From: Limnanthes douglasii subsp. nivea
Lineage: Eukaryota > Streptophyta > Magnoliopsida > Brassicales > Limnanthaceae
DNA length: 64,000 nt
Direction: 5' to 3'
Assembly: GCA_036936605.1 (NCBI GenBank)
Contig: JAUPFV010000001.1
Coordinates: 317,962,250 to 318,026,249, forward strand
Positions 53,411 to 64,000 of this stretch are shown here, in pieces. Numbering within the stretch: the first letter of the stretch is position 1; every line of letters begins with the position of its first letter. Made by a program: the position numbers and the translations under genes. Below the pieces are notes generated by a model. The model ran no database searches. It saw nothing but the letters and a program-made list of their open reading frames with translations, and was not told the DNA's origin.

Positions 53411-55990
53411 ATGTTCACAGCAAAAAACACATTGGTGAAAGGAGGTTGGGCTAAATTTATCTGATTTGGAAAGAGCAAGAAGAGACGCAAAAGTTGCAGC
53501 TGAACTCTCTGCCTCTCCTAGTGGAGAAATCAGTCGACCAAAAATAAGCCCATATCGGAGCTCATCATCATCAAAGACATCAAAAGTAAGAAAATCACAT
53601 TTTATTTCAACTCTATCTCTCTTACAGTCAGGGTCTTCAGTTCAAGAGTCTCAAAACCCCCTGCCTAAAGAAAATGCAGTTTCCAGTGTTAGGAAACCTT
53701 CACCTTTCCTGGCCATGGGCTCGGATGCTGAGAAATCCACCCCTCGCAGGGTAACTCGTCTGTCTAAAGCCAAAAGTACTCCCTCTTCTTCGAAACCTGC
53801 TTGTCCGGAGATAATAAAGCCCTCACCATATATTAAGTCGTTCGAACAGCAGAAGATAATAAAGTAGATAAGAAAACCAGATTGAAAGTGGGATTATCCA
53901 ATCCTGATGCACTTCCATAGTGTACGAAAGGGAAATTTGGGCCAAACTTCCAAAAGGTTAGTGTGAAATATTTGATATCTCTTCAAAATATTACTTATGT
54001 ATATACTTATACTGCTGAGTTGGGTCAGATCCAAACAAAATGGAGCTTTCCCGATTCTGTTGAAGTGAGAATTCTGGTCACTCTGGAGAACCCTATGGAC
54101 TGTAAATCCCATGAGTTTGTGGTATATACTGAGGTGCTCAATTGGGGCCTTCGGTTTCCTTTGGACCCAGAAATTGTCAGGTATTTCCACCTGATAAAGT
54201 TATGTCCAAGTCAACTGAGCCCAAACGTATGGTATACGTTGCTGGCCGGTATAATGACGTCTAGATTGTCAAAAATTCCTTTATCCATGAAGCAATTTGT
54301 TGTTGTGGCTGGTCTATACAGAAACTACCATATTCTTTTCTACCATTACAATATGGGTAATGATTTTAAGGTGGTAAACGATTTGTTGGAGTCCGAGAAG
54401 CCATAGACGACTCAATTGTTTTTATTAGCGGGGCGTAGGAGAATGGAAGGAAGTTAAACTCTACCACAAATCCAAGCCAGTTGACCAATCGCTGGAAAAG
54501 TTCAAGTAATACATGTTCGTATTTCTATTGGTTTCTATATGCTATGTTAATATTACGAACTGATTATTAGCAAAAACGTTCCCATAGCACCTAGACGCAG
54601 GCCAAACAACCTGTACCAAGCTAAACGAATGGGCACCGGAGAGATGGGAAAACGGGTTCCACAATTGGTTTACTTCTGGAAACTTTGTAAGGTCTCACCT
54701 TTGAAACACTACGGGGATTAAGGATCTTACTTGAAGAGAACTAAGGCTAAGGATGGCAAACTTCACTTGCCTTCTCTGAACAAAGCCCCTAGCTATCTGG
54801 ATAAAATCAAGAACAAGTTGACCCATCTCAACAAGTCACCGGAGGGGTCAGTTCAGAAAACCAAGAAGGAATCAATACCGCTTTGCTGGAGGCAGTTGAA
54901 GTTACAGTCAAGGAAGTTGGCAGATCGGATCATCAGCCCCGGATTACAAGGAAAGATCATAAGAGACGCAAGAAGAGGAGTGACGAAAGAGCTGCAAATA
55001 AAAAGAAAAGTAGCTTATGGTCAGAGATAATTATGTGTCCTTATGAACTTCTTCCTCCTATTCCTACTGATCCCCCTCCACAAGAATAAATTATACCTAA
55101 ACTCCCTTCACAAACATTCCTTCCGGCCAAATAGGCAACTACTAAAGGAGATATAAATCTGGATAAATTTTAGAACATATATTTTAGTGATTTGGGAAAG
55201 GACGACTTCACGGAGCCTTATCCTCATGCCAATGTGGCCAATGCTATGGCCCATAACGGTAAGTCATATGTGATATCAAGCGAACAATACACTCTGAGCC
55301 ATGCCATTTTGGGTTATATTCGTTTGATAGTTGACCTAAAAAGGCAAGTGAGGGAACAAACAGCGACCATAACCTTCTAACCATAGAAAACTAGGGCTTG
55401 AAGAATAGTTTCTTTACTGCTCAACAAGTATAAAATCCTTAAAGAAGGAAAAAAGAGGACTTAGCAGCTGAACTGCACTAGTTAAAATATTCTCAACAAG
55501 ATCTCAAGACCAAGTATTCCAGACTGGAAACTTCTTCCTCTACCGAGATAAAAAAATTGAAGGAGCAACTGGATGTCAGTGTCAGTACTGTGAAAACTTT
55601 ATCCGAAAAAAAGTTAGTTTAGGGAAGCTTCTCAAGGAGAAGACATATGAGAATTCTTCTTTAGTAAGCAAGAAAATCAAAAAAATAGCTGCAGGAATAG
55701 AGAAGTATGCTACTGGAGTGGTGGATTCTTTGGAGAAGATAGATGATGGGGTTAAATCAGACATGGTTTTGTTATTCCACGAAAGTTTTCCAGAAAGGAC
55801 TTTTGGTCCTTTGTGGAAATATGTATTGTATAAAGACATCCCCTTCCATACCATGGTGGCTGGTGACAAGCATGGTTGTTCTAGTGGAGAAGATTCTGTG
55901 GAAGGAACTGGTGAGAGCTCAAGAGTCCCAAGAAAGGTGATGGTAATGAAGAAACCGAAGGGAAAAAAACCTAAGGTTGTAATGTTATGT
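53411..55990 (+). pseudogene. Antisense extra gene of gypsy D (broken)
   Basis: MFTAKNTLVKGGW then a frameshift (an extra G) into LSDLERARRDAKVAAELSAS. A Ser-rich stretch, SGSSVQESQNPLPKENAVSS, and the core GLRFPLDPEIVRYFHLIKLC, PSQLSPNVWYTLLAGIM and FYHYNMGNDFKVVNDLLES follow. An intron at about 54505-54580 matches the intron of E's gene. Later parts are a basic stretch (KDHKRRKKRSDERAANKKK), a Lys/Glu-rich region, and a C-terminus reading DMVLLFHESFPERTFGPLWK with an acidic end. Several stops. The protein would probably be nuclear from its basic stretches; its job is unknown. Confidence 0.78.
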
Positions 55991-56269
55991 TGTGTTTTTT
56001 TAACTAAAGTACTTGGACGGCCAAGGCATTTTGTTGTGTTATTTTTTTTAATTCCTGTCTTAAGAACTAAAGTCCTTGAATGGTCAAGGAATTTTGTGAA
56101 TTGTGGATCAGATTTATTCTGATCAAGTTTTAATATTGCATCTTTCTTTTGTATGAACTCCATTATCCTTTTTTAGTCAACGTTTTAAGTAGTTTTCAAT
56201 ATCTCAATTTTTCTAAATATGTGTATAATAAGCATTGAATGATTCCAATCATAAGTGTTTAATAAATAT

Positions 56270-56585
56270 TTAACAAATCTGATCAACTCAAAGATAGTTC
56301 ATTTGATACCCGGGGTGTTTAATAAATGTGATCAAGTATTTAACAAATCTGATCAACTCAAAAATACTTTATTTGAGAGTCGGGGTGTTTAATGAGTATT
56401 TTATTTATCAGATCATCTCATACTATGATCCAAAAAAATTCACCAGACTTTTGAAGAAGGTATAAGATATTATTGAAAAATACGGACACCTCGTTAAAAC
56501 CTCCCTGCTCCACCAGGGTAAGAAAGAGTATGGCCCCTAATATTTACATTGAAGTATAAAAAATGAAAATATTTACAAGATAGTT
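56270..56585. other. Convergent spacer of gypsy D
   Basis: Between antisense gene and pol. Three related phrases with CCGGGGTGTTTAAT / TCGGGGTGTTTAAT and TAACAAATCTGATCAACTCA recur at about 60-70 bp. No gene. Confidence 0.6.
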
Positions 56586-58308
56586 TCATTCCAAATATAA
56601 CCTGAGATGTTCAATGTTACATGGGTGCTTCAATACTCTGCTTTAGTTGTCTTGAAGTTTATACGTCCCTGGCTTGACTTTTTCACATACCACATAAGGA
56701 CCTTCCCAGTTTGGAGCCAACTTTCCAATCTATTTTTCTTCAGTGTGCAAAAATACTTTCCTCAAGATTTTGTCTCCCAATTGAAAATTTCTTCTTTTAA
56801 CTTTGAACGCAAATCTGCTCCTCATTAAACCCTGATAGTGTGTTGTTCTCAAATGTGATTTGACTCTTCTTTCTTCAACCAAGTCCAATTGGTTCCTAAC
56901 TGCCACATCATTGGTCTGTTTGGAATAGCTTTGGAGTCTGAAAGACGGTAAAGTAGCTTATATGGGTGTGATTGCATCCATCTCATAAACGAGACCAAAA
57001 AGGGATTCTTGTGTAGCAACCAGGGAAGTAGTTCGGTAAGCCCATAATATATATAGTAGATAACTTGGCCATTTCCCTGCAACTCCTTCCATATTCTTTT
57101 TTAGCCCATACATAATCGTTCAATTAGCAACTTCAAATTTTTCATTAGTTTGAGGGTGTAATGGAGAAGAAAAACAGTGTTGAATTCCTCTGGAAGTACA
57201 AAATATTTCCATGTCTTTATTATCAAATTTTGTCCCATTATCTATAGTAATCTTCCGGGGAACTCCAAATATGCAAGATATGTTGGACAAAATGAATTTT
57301 ATAACTGCCTTAAAAGTGGTTCCAGCTAAGAGAGCTGCCTCTATCCACTTGGAGAAATAGTCAATAGCAACTATTATCGTTCGATATCCACCGGATACCA
57401 TGGGAAGAGGCCCAACGAAATCCAACCCTCATCTATCAAAAGGTATTGGTTCAAATATGGAATCCATAGGAACTGCTGGTACATAGATTTCATTCCTATA
57501 TTTATGGCAAAAATCACACCTCTTGACCATATCTTTGGCATCTGCCGTTATCGTTGGCCAATAGTACCCTGCTAATAAGACTCTTTTGGTTAAGGCCTTA
57601 TAGCCACAATGTGCAAAGCCTTCTCCATCGTGCAGTTCAGATAAAACATTTTGGGCTTCTTCAAATCCTAAGTAACGCAAGAGGAATCTGCTAAAGGATT
57701 TCTTATAGAAAACTTCTTTTAACACCATAAAACCATAAGCTTTATATTTAATTTTCTTAGCTAGGGTTTTATCTTGAGGTAAATTTTGAGGAAAGATGTG
57801 TCACATAACATTCCCTAGCTACCTTTTGATTGCTCCGAACAACACCCACTTGTCTCTGCACAACATATTTTAAGCATTGATGGACAGTAGAAGCCACAAC
57901 ATGCATCCTGGAGAGCCAAGATCTCCAAAATATCGCATTATAAGATGTTGGGAAATCCACCACAACAAATAATACCCTCACCATTTTCTTGAAATGCCCT
58001 TTGCCCAACAATACTTCTTCCTAGAATTCTCCAATCACATCGGTTGAACTCTCTGTGAAGCCCATAATAGTTCTGTTCGAACATTGAATAACCGAATAGT
58101 TTCTCATCTGTTTATAGGAGCTTAAGAAAAATATGTTTACTGAACTAACTGTGTCAATCAGGATTCGACATATATCATTTCCTCTTATGGATGCCCCTAT
58201 CACCATGGCGTCTTTATGAGGTCCAACAATGACTCTTAGGTCATCCTCGTCAAAAATTATGAAAAGATTTGGAGTTTGGTACAAATGTGTAGACATCCTT
58301 CCATCCAA
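56586..58308 (-). pseudogene. pol of gypsy D: protease and integrase, no RT
   Basis: From right to left: protease strand VIGASIRGNDICRILIDTVS (active site DTG changed to DTV), NRTIMGFTESS and KKMVRVLFVVVDFPTSYNAI up to about 57785. It then jumps into LPQDKTLAKK, the segment that in element A lies just before integrase. Integrase follows: HCGYKALTKRVLLAGYYWP, CDFCHKYRNE (the Cys pair intact), MDFVGPLPMVSGGYRTIIVA, IDYFSKWIEAALL, TIDNGTKFDNKDMEIF and HPQTNEKFEVANR (D, D, E present). The C-terminus ends IEHLRLYLE at a TGA (56586-56588). About 2.1 kb of RT and RNase H is missing relative to A. One stop interrupts the integrase near 57426. Confidence 0.85.
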
Positions 58309-59814
58309 CTAGGTAGTCAGACTGTCGACGTGTCTCTTCCTTGAAGAACTGAAAGGTACAGTCACAGTGTCTCCCCCAAATATTGTTAAATATTCAAAGT
58401 ATTTGACTAGACTGGAAACAATAGCGGTATTATCTTTCAATAATCACCATAGTGTCCTCCTGTCTAGATGTTCCAGGAAAAACCAAAGTCGGAGTTTGGG
58501 AATTATTAGTGCTGGATGGGGTATAATCCGGCCTACTCCCCTCTTGTTTTTTTAACATAGGGCCCCAATTTACCCATTTCAATGAGGTTTTTCACCTCTT
58601 GTTTCAAAGCTATACAGTCATGGGTATCATTCCCAATGTTATTATGATATTTGCAGAAACGGGTACTTCGGTTTTCTCTGGGAGACTATAATGCAAATGG
58701 CTTTCTAAAGTGCACTTCATTTTTAGTTTTATCATATATCGTAGCCACACTTTTTGCTAACTCAGAAAACCATTCTGGTTAAACCCAAGGTCTACTTTTA
58801 TTTCTCACTTGCTGGTTTTGGTTCTGACTGGACTGATTCTGATTTCACCTGTGAGAACCCTGTCATGTTTTCTTCGATCTGTAACCGGACTGATTAGTTG
58901 TTTGTGGTGTCGATGTTGTAGTTATGGATTTGATTTGGTGATTTACTCAAGACTTCTTGGTTTCCTCAACATTGATTTGTTTCCCAACTTGATCAACAAC
59001 CCTCCAAAGGTCATAGCTTTTTTCCGGGTCACAGAATCAGCCAAGTTACCCGGATTCAAACCCTGCCTAAGAGAGGCAATTACCAGTTGTTCAAAGGAAA
59101 CCGCTAACTCGTTCTTTGTATTTACAAACTTGTTGATGTATTCTTCTAAAGACTCATTTGGCTCTTGGGCGCAATGGATGATCGTATCTTTCTTCCCTTT
59201 AAGCTTCTTACTTCCAACGAATTGCCTCCGAAATGCAACCCAGAATATGTCAAAAAAATTATAGATCCCTTAGGGAGACTATTATACCATTTAAGGGAAC
59301 TCCTCTTGAAGGTTTGAGAGAAATCCCTACACAACAATATGTCGTCATCGTCAAAGTTCATCATAAAATTCTTAAATTGCTCAAGATGGTTGTCCGGATC
59401 CTTACTCCCATCATATTTTTCCATCTTGGAACTGTCAAATCTTTTAGGAAGGTATCCGAAGAGTATTTTTACGGATAAAGGTGATTGTCTCCAGTTTTGG
59501 CTACGCCTAAACACATTATCTTCATTTGGAGTAGCAAAAATACATGGTTTGGATTGGAAAACAAAGGGATCAATCAGCAAACGGTCAATATGTTGATCAG
59601 CTGGATCCTTCATTTTTCCCTGATACTTATTGAGCCTGCCATGTCTATCTCTCTTTCTTGAATGCTTTTTGGTAAACCTTATTTTCTTTTTTGATCGTCT
59701 TTCATCACTGCTGGATGAGACTGACTCTTCAAGCTCTGCATCAATAGAGGAGTTGTTGGAGGATTCCAAGTGGATTCTTAGAACTGAGATGAGTCTTCAC
59801 AGACTGCTCATTCT
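58309..59814 (-). pseudogene. gag of gypsy D (broken, 5' end displaced)
   Basis: Starts mid-protein at the junction with E, in NEQSVKTHLSSK, which equals the NEQSLKTHINSK of element A. Ser/Glu and Lys/Arg segments, MEKYDGSKDPDNHLEQFKNF, SLKWYNSLPKGS and a shifted capsid remainder (ESLEEYINKFVNTKNELA, IASLRQGLNPGNLAD) follow. The knuckle region at about 58610-58660 gives a CKYHNNIGNDTHDC-type motif. Frame changes near 59160 and stops throughout. Confidence 0.75.
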
Positions 59815-60318
59815 TGGTGAGGATAAAAGTAGCCTGAGGGTAGGCTGGTAATTTTAAGTGGAGTTTTAAGGCGGCGTAAGGGTGTTTCACTGTGGTGTGG
59901 TGGTGTTTAAGGGTGTTTTGATATATTTCAAAGTGTTTCAAAGTGTTTTAAGGGTGGAGAGAGAATTAAGCAGCCTGGCAGCAGTTAACTTTTCTTACCC
60001 ATAGTTAATGCTGGTGGTTGGGTATTTATAGTGTGATATTTGGGCCCTTATGGGCTTTCGGGTCAAATTTAATGGACCCGGGTCATGTTTAAAGACCCAT
60101 GAGTTTTAAGCAGGTGTACAGGTAGCTTAGTCAGATAGTGATTAGGTTTTTTAGTACTTTAGTCATAGTTCGAACTGCCTTATCTTTGCAGTGGCAAAAG
60201 TCTCCTGTCCGGTTCAACCAGTGCTGTTCGAACTGAAGTCATGGAGTCTGTCCGAATTTACGGGGTGACTTTACTTTAGACTACCCTTCCGGGGAGCTCT
60301 TCGAATTCGGACTCATCA
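59815..60318 (-). repeat. 3' LTR of gypsy E
   Basis: 504 bp. Minus start TGATGAGTCCGAATTCG (ending at 60318), minus end ATCCTCACCA at 59815. Rich in CCGGAC/TTCGAAC words; contains GGGTATTTATAGTGTGATAT (about 60020). Confidence 0.8.
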
Positions 60319-60333
60319 GGAGCCCCTTTTTTA
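60319..60333 (-). other. Polypurine tract of gypsy E
   Basis: Minus AAAAAAGGGGCTCC directly before the LTR start. Confidence 0.75.
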
Positions 60334-60649
60334 GGTATTTGAACAAGTGTCCTTGTTTAAAGAACTGAAAAACAGTCCGATTGAGGAAGTGGTTTTCCAA
60401 TTCGAAGAGAATTGAGATAGGCCCGGACAGACCAACTGTTACGAATTCCAAACGGTTCTTTGTCAGAGGTAGTGGGACACGTGTCACACCCTGGCTGGTT
60501 ACTTCAGCCGTTTTTTCATCTGAAAAATCGCACCACTTTATTGATCAGGTAACTTCTTTAAATGGTTTTGATGACGTCAGCGCCGTTTTTTAATCATTGC
60601 CCAACTTTTCGGATTCTCCTAGGAATCAAACTCTCTTTTTTACATTTAC

Positions 60650-60656
60650 TATAAAT
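60650..60656 (+). promoter_or_regulatory. TATA box of the gypsy E antisense gene
   Basis: TATAAAT 97 bp before the ATG at 60753. Confidence 0.6.
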
Positions 60657-60752
60657 TCCATTTGTCTTTCACAGTTTCATTTTCACTTTTACTTTTCCAT
60701 TTCACTTGAAAACTTCATCTCTCTAAAACTTCAAACTTTTCTTAGTTGTTTT

Positions 60753-63712
60753 ATGTTCACAGCAAGAACAGCTCTAATCAAGGGTGGCTGGCTCAATCTT
60801 TCAGAACTAGAAAAAGCTCAAAGGGTTGAAAAAGAGAAGAGACATGCAGCAGGGCTTCCAGCGTCGCCTGTTGAAAAGCCAGCCCCTTCAATCGAAGAAT
60901 CTGATAGAGGTTCGTCGTCTTCGAAAGGTACAAAACCTAGAAGACTCTTTCAATCAACACTCTCCCCAATAGTTTCTGGCTCATCAGTCCAAGAGTCAAT
61001 CCCCACTGTCGAACCGGGGGTCGTTGTTACAAGTGTTAGGAAGAAGACCACTTTCATTGCTATGGGGTCCGACTCCGATCATTCTCCAGACAAGCTTATT
61101 ATGAAGAGACCAAGTAGACTGGTTAAAGGACTCTCCTCAAAAAATACTAGTGAGTCGGGGTCCGGGACAACTGTTAGAACCCTCCGGGAGAGGCCGGTTG
61201 GTCCGGAGGCTAGCAGTCCACTACCTCCTAAGGAAACTTCGACCTCAGAAACTCAAGCTGAGGTGAGAACTCAAAAGCATACAACGAGCCGCCAGTCCGG
61301 AGGATCAGTTGTACCAAGCTTCATCCCTCCCCGGGCTGTTTCTGCAGAAGCTCCCCCAACAGTAATGGAGGAGAGGATGGAAGACTCCACTGAGGAGGTC
61401 AGGTTTGAGTCCGAGTCTTCCGGACAAGCTGAAACTGCAATAGTTGTTGCCAAGAAAGGCAAAGAGGATTTGTACCTGAGCCGTCCGGATCTGCCGGAGG
61501 GCCTTGAAGGGAAAGTTGGGCCCTGCTTTCACAAGGTAGAATTTAAGTATCTCTTATCTTTGTTAAAAACCAAGTATGCGTTTATTCATACTAGAGACTT
61601 GGGACGGCTTCACACTAAGTGGGGGATCCCTGAAAACGTAAAGATCTGAATTCCCATCGATCCGGAGACCCCGATGGATTGTAAGAGGAATGAGATTGTA
61701 TTTTTTACAGAGCTGTTCAATTGGGGACTCAGGTTCCCATTGGATCCGGAGATAGTGCGCTATTTCCATTTAGTCAAGCTATGTCCATCGCAGCTGAGCC
61801 CCAACGGATGGTACACCTTGATGTCATGCATTATGGCGTCCAGGCTGTCCGGAATCCCTCTTCCCATGGAAGAGTTTGCTGCTGTGGCGAGTCTATGCAA
61901 ACATCACCAGTTCCCCTTTTATCACTTTAATATGGGGAACAATCTGAAAGCCGTCGATGATCTCCTGGAATCGGAGAATAAATGGAGGAGCCAGTTCTTG
62001 TTCATAAGTGGCTCATGGGAGAATGGGAAGAAGATTAAGGTTGGGGAGAATCCTAGCCTTCTTCGAAGTAGATGGAGAAGCGATCGTAAGTTCTTTCCTT
62101 AAGTTTCTGTTCAAATCTCCCCTTCTTTAAGCTTTCACTAACTAGTTATTCTTTTGTTTTATTAGAACTGCCAAAAGAGTTCGGAGACTACCTGAAAGCC
62201 GGACAGGTCACCTGTGGCAAGATAAATGCTTGGGCTGCAGAGAACTGGGAGAACCGGTTTCACAAGGCTTTCACTGCGGGGAACTTGGCTAGATCTCACC
62301 TGTGGAATACCACAGGTCGAAGGGATTTGACATGGGAGGAGTTCTCCACCCCTCCTGATGATGACATAGTGCTGAGAAGGTCTCACGAGCTAGATGGGAC
62401 CCTTTTCCTCCCTCTCCGGGCCAAAGCCCCAAGTAAAATGAAGGGCCAGAAGAAGAAAGGGAGGAAAACAGCAGTGGATGCGGAGAAAAAGGCTCCAACT
62501 GACACAGAGGTGCCAGTCCCAGCTCAAGTTGATGCAAACCTTCTACAGGTGGTAGAAGTGGAAAGTAAGAAACACGGAGAGACTCCCTCAAAACCTCTAA
62601 GGGCCTCCAAACGAACTCGCAAGCAAGCAAGCGATAGTGCTGACAGAGAAGTAAAAAAGAAGAAAACTTCTCAAGAAGAAGAGTTTGCTGTCCGGGATCC
62701 GGAGCCCACATTCCCAACCGACCCAACCTTAGCCGAAGAGATCCCAGGGAATCTCAATGAAGGGATTCCAATGGAATTCCATACTGATGAAGTCGAAAGG
62801 GGAGAGATTAACATGGATGAAGTGGATGTCACTGGCCTGGGTCCTTTGGGTGATTACTTCCTCGGCTTGTCAAGAGATGAGTTCGCAGGGCCATATGTTC
62901 CTCCCAGTAGTTCCAACACGGTAAACTTCAACGGTAAGACTTTCTTAGTTTCCAGTGAGAGGGATGTTATAGCCCATTCCCTCCTTAGCAACGTGCAACC
63001 TGTGCTCACCCTGGAAAGGCAAGTCCGGAGTCAGGCAGAAACCATTAAGGAGCTTAAGTCTGAGAAGGAGAAACTGTCCGATGACCTCCGGGGTGCCGCT
63101 ACCCAGGTTGACTTGCTTAAGGAGTCGAACGAACAGCTGAAGAAGAGTAAAAATGAAGGCAACACAAAAGTTGCCTCTTTAGAGAAAACCCTAGAAGATC
63201 TCCGGGCTAAGCTGTCCGAGTTGGAGAAGGACTTGAAAACCTCAAAAGATGAGACTGCAGCAAAAGAGAAACTTGTCACCAATCTGACTACTGACAAACT
63301 TGCTTTGGAGAATGCAGTGACTCAAGCTGTTGGTGAGAAAGCTGCCCTGGTGAAGGATCAAGAGGCCATGATCAAGGCCAAAATCAATGCTTATGCCAAG
63401 GAGATGATACGGAGTGAGGAATTATTGATTGAGAAGGTGAAGTCCGACATGGTCCTTTTATTTCATGAGAAGTTCCCGAAGAGGAGACTTGGGGACTTAT
63501 GGCGTTATGTGGATGATGACGATCTTCCATATTGGACCATGGTTGATGAAGGGTACACCGATATATCCTCATCTGGTGACGAGGAGGAAACCGGAGAGAG
63601 TCCGGGTGAAGAAGAGGCTGACCCCAAAGGCAAGAAAGTCATTGAGGAAAAAAGCGATATCAAGACCAAGGGAACAGATGAGGGTGAGCCATCTTCAAAG
63701 GCTCCCCCTTAG
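60753..63712 (+). pseudogene. Antisense extra gene of gypsy E (one stop codon)
   Basis: Two exons, 60753-62085 and 62166-63712, with an 80-bp intron (C|GTAAGT ... TTATTAG|AA) that keeps frame; about 959 residues. The start is chosen at MFTARTALIKGGWLNLSELE because homologues share it. Order: Ser/Pro/Thr-rich region; acidic stretch; PF04195-type core (about 300-430: FNWGLRFPLDPEIVRYFHLV, SQLSPNGWYTLMSCIMASRL, FYHFNMGNNLKAVDDLL, FLFISGSWENGKKI); basic patches (KKKGRKTAVDAEKK, SKRTRKQA, REVKKKK); a long coiled coil (about 745-880, ERQVRSQAETIKELKSEKEK onward); then MVLLFHEKFPKRRLGDLWRY and an acidic tail. A TGA at 61647-61649 sits where relatives have Arg (CGA to TGA). Such genes occur antisense in Tat-type elements; function unknown, nuclear location inferred. 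Confidence 0.85.
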
Positions 63713-64000
63713 TTGGTAATTTATTCTGCTTACTTTCTGTTCGAACCAAAGTCCTTGGAAGGCCAAGGCACCCTTTTTTTTGTGATGCTGTCCGTTTTGA
63801 CCGGACAGATTTTTGTATTGTGTTTAAACTTGTTTAAAAAGTCCTTGGAAGGCCAATGCAACTTTAAGCTGATTGAATGAACGTTTTATCTCGCACATCC
63901 TTTCTCTTATTCCATAGTCTGTTTAAATATCTTGGAGTCTAAATAATTTCAAGTTATCGTGTGGTGAGAGTGTTTAGTTTCTCTGGCTAGAATTTAAGTA
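63713..64000. other. 3' flank of the gypsy E antisense gene
   Basis: Contains GTCCTTGGAAGGCCAAGGCA and GTCCTTGGAAGGCCAATGCA (63750 and 63841), a repeated phrase also seen downstream of D's gene (CTTGGACGGCCAAGGCA, about 56010). It may act in 3' end formation. No gene. Confidence 0.5.

Larger units (their letters stand above)
52655..59814 (-). mobile_element. Gypsy element D, RT/RNase H deleted, 5' part displaced by E
   Basis: Minus-strand element of the A/C family. 3' LTR at 52655-52969, antisense gene (plus) 53411-55990, integrase and protease (minus) 56586-58308 and gag (minus) 58309-59814. Reverse transcriptase and both RNase H domains are absent: protease-end sequence runs directly into the segment before integrase near 57780. 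At 59814 gag stops at the LTR of element E; the gag start and 5' LTR of D should lie beyond E, outside the window. Confidence 0.88.
59815..64000 (-). mobile_element. Gypsy element E (3' part; continues past right edge)
   Basis: Minus-strand element: 3' LTR 59815-60318, polypurine tract, then a plus-strand antisense gene. Its pol would lie to the right of the window. It is inserted inside the gag of D; the five bases left of it are ATTCT. The LTR is longer and distinct from those of A, C and D, so E is a separate subfamily. The antisense gene has only one stop, making E the youngest gypsy here. Confidence 0.85.

Overview
This is nuclear DNA of a flowering plant, most likely a eudicot, from a repeat-dense and AT-rich region. 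The evidence is the set of elements: Tat-lineage Ty3/gypsy elements with a second RNase H and an antisense extra gene, Mutator-like elements (MULEs) with 9-bp target duplications, one of them carrying a Ulp1-type protease gene, a tRNA-derived SINE, a small LTR element primed by initiator tRNA-Met, LINE relics and a plant MAP-kinase fragment. I cannot name the genus. I see no intact ordinary host gene. Almost every coding region is broken.

Layout. 1-1125: 5' end of a minus-strand gypsy element running off the left edge. 1126-12780: a short copia-like LTR element interrupted by a 10.5-kb gypsy element, 'A' (2133-12639). A has gag-protease-RT-RNase H-second RNase H-integrase on the plus strand and a long antisense gene on the minus strand; a hAT MITE sits inside its RT. 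12781-19624: AT-rich DNA with LINE relics, a ~390-bp tandem duplication and a FAR1/MULE transposase relic. 19634-31088: an 11.5-kb MULE ('MULE-1') bounded by a near-perfect 9-bp target duplication. 31170-31396: a SINE with a perfect 14-bp duplication. 35011-39516: a second, non-autonomous MULE ('MULE-2') with captured-looking gene pieces. 39540-41610: a miniature LTR element. 42002-42556: a third, MITE-sized MULE inside an AT-rich tandem repeat. 44620-49830: AT-rich tandem repeats and GTG/CAC-rich arrays around a truncated gypsy remnant 'C'. 50905-51183: MAP-kinase gene fragment. 52655-59814: gypsy 'D' (minus strand), which has lost RT and RNase H. 59815-64000: gypsy 'E', inserted into D's gag and continuing past the right edge.

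The most interesting object is MULE-1. It has a MURA-type transposase gene reading inward from the left, an 11-exon DUF1985-like/Ulp1 protease gene reading inward from the right, and a small intact 173-residue ORF between them. All its non-coding DNA (5' leaders, introns, intergenic spacer), but not its exons, is filled with about 75 copies of the word TGCGAA. Sixteen pairs of these form an imperfect palindrome TTCGCA-N8-TGCGAA with a nearly invariant 20-bp length. MULE-2, with related ends, carries a different repeated word (TCTAGCAATGT). This recalls the Arabidopsis VANDAL/VANC system, in which a MULE-encoded protein binds family-specific short motifs in the element's non-coding DNA to counter silencing. 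I propose MULE-1 as a candidate for such a system with a Ulp1-fused partner. That is an inference from layout, not a demonstrated function.
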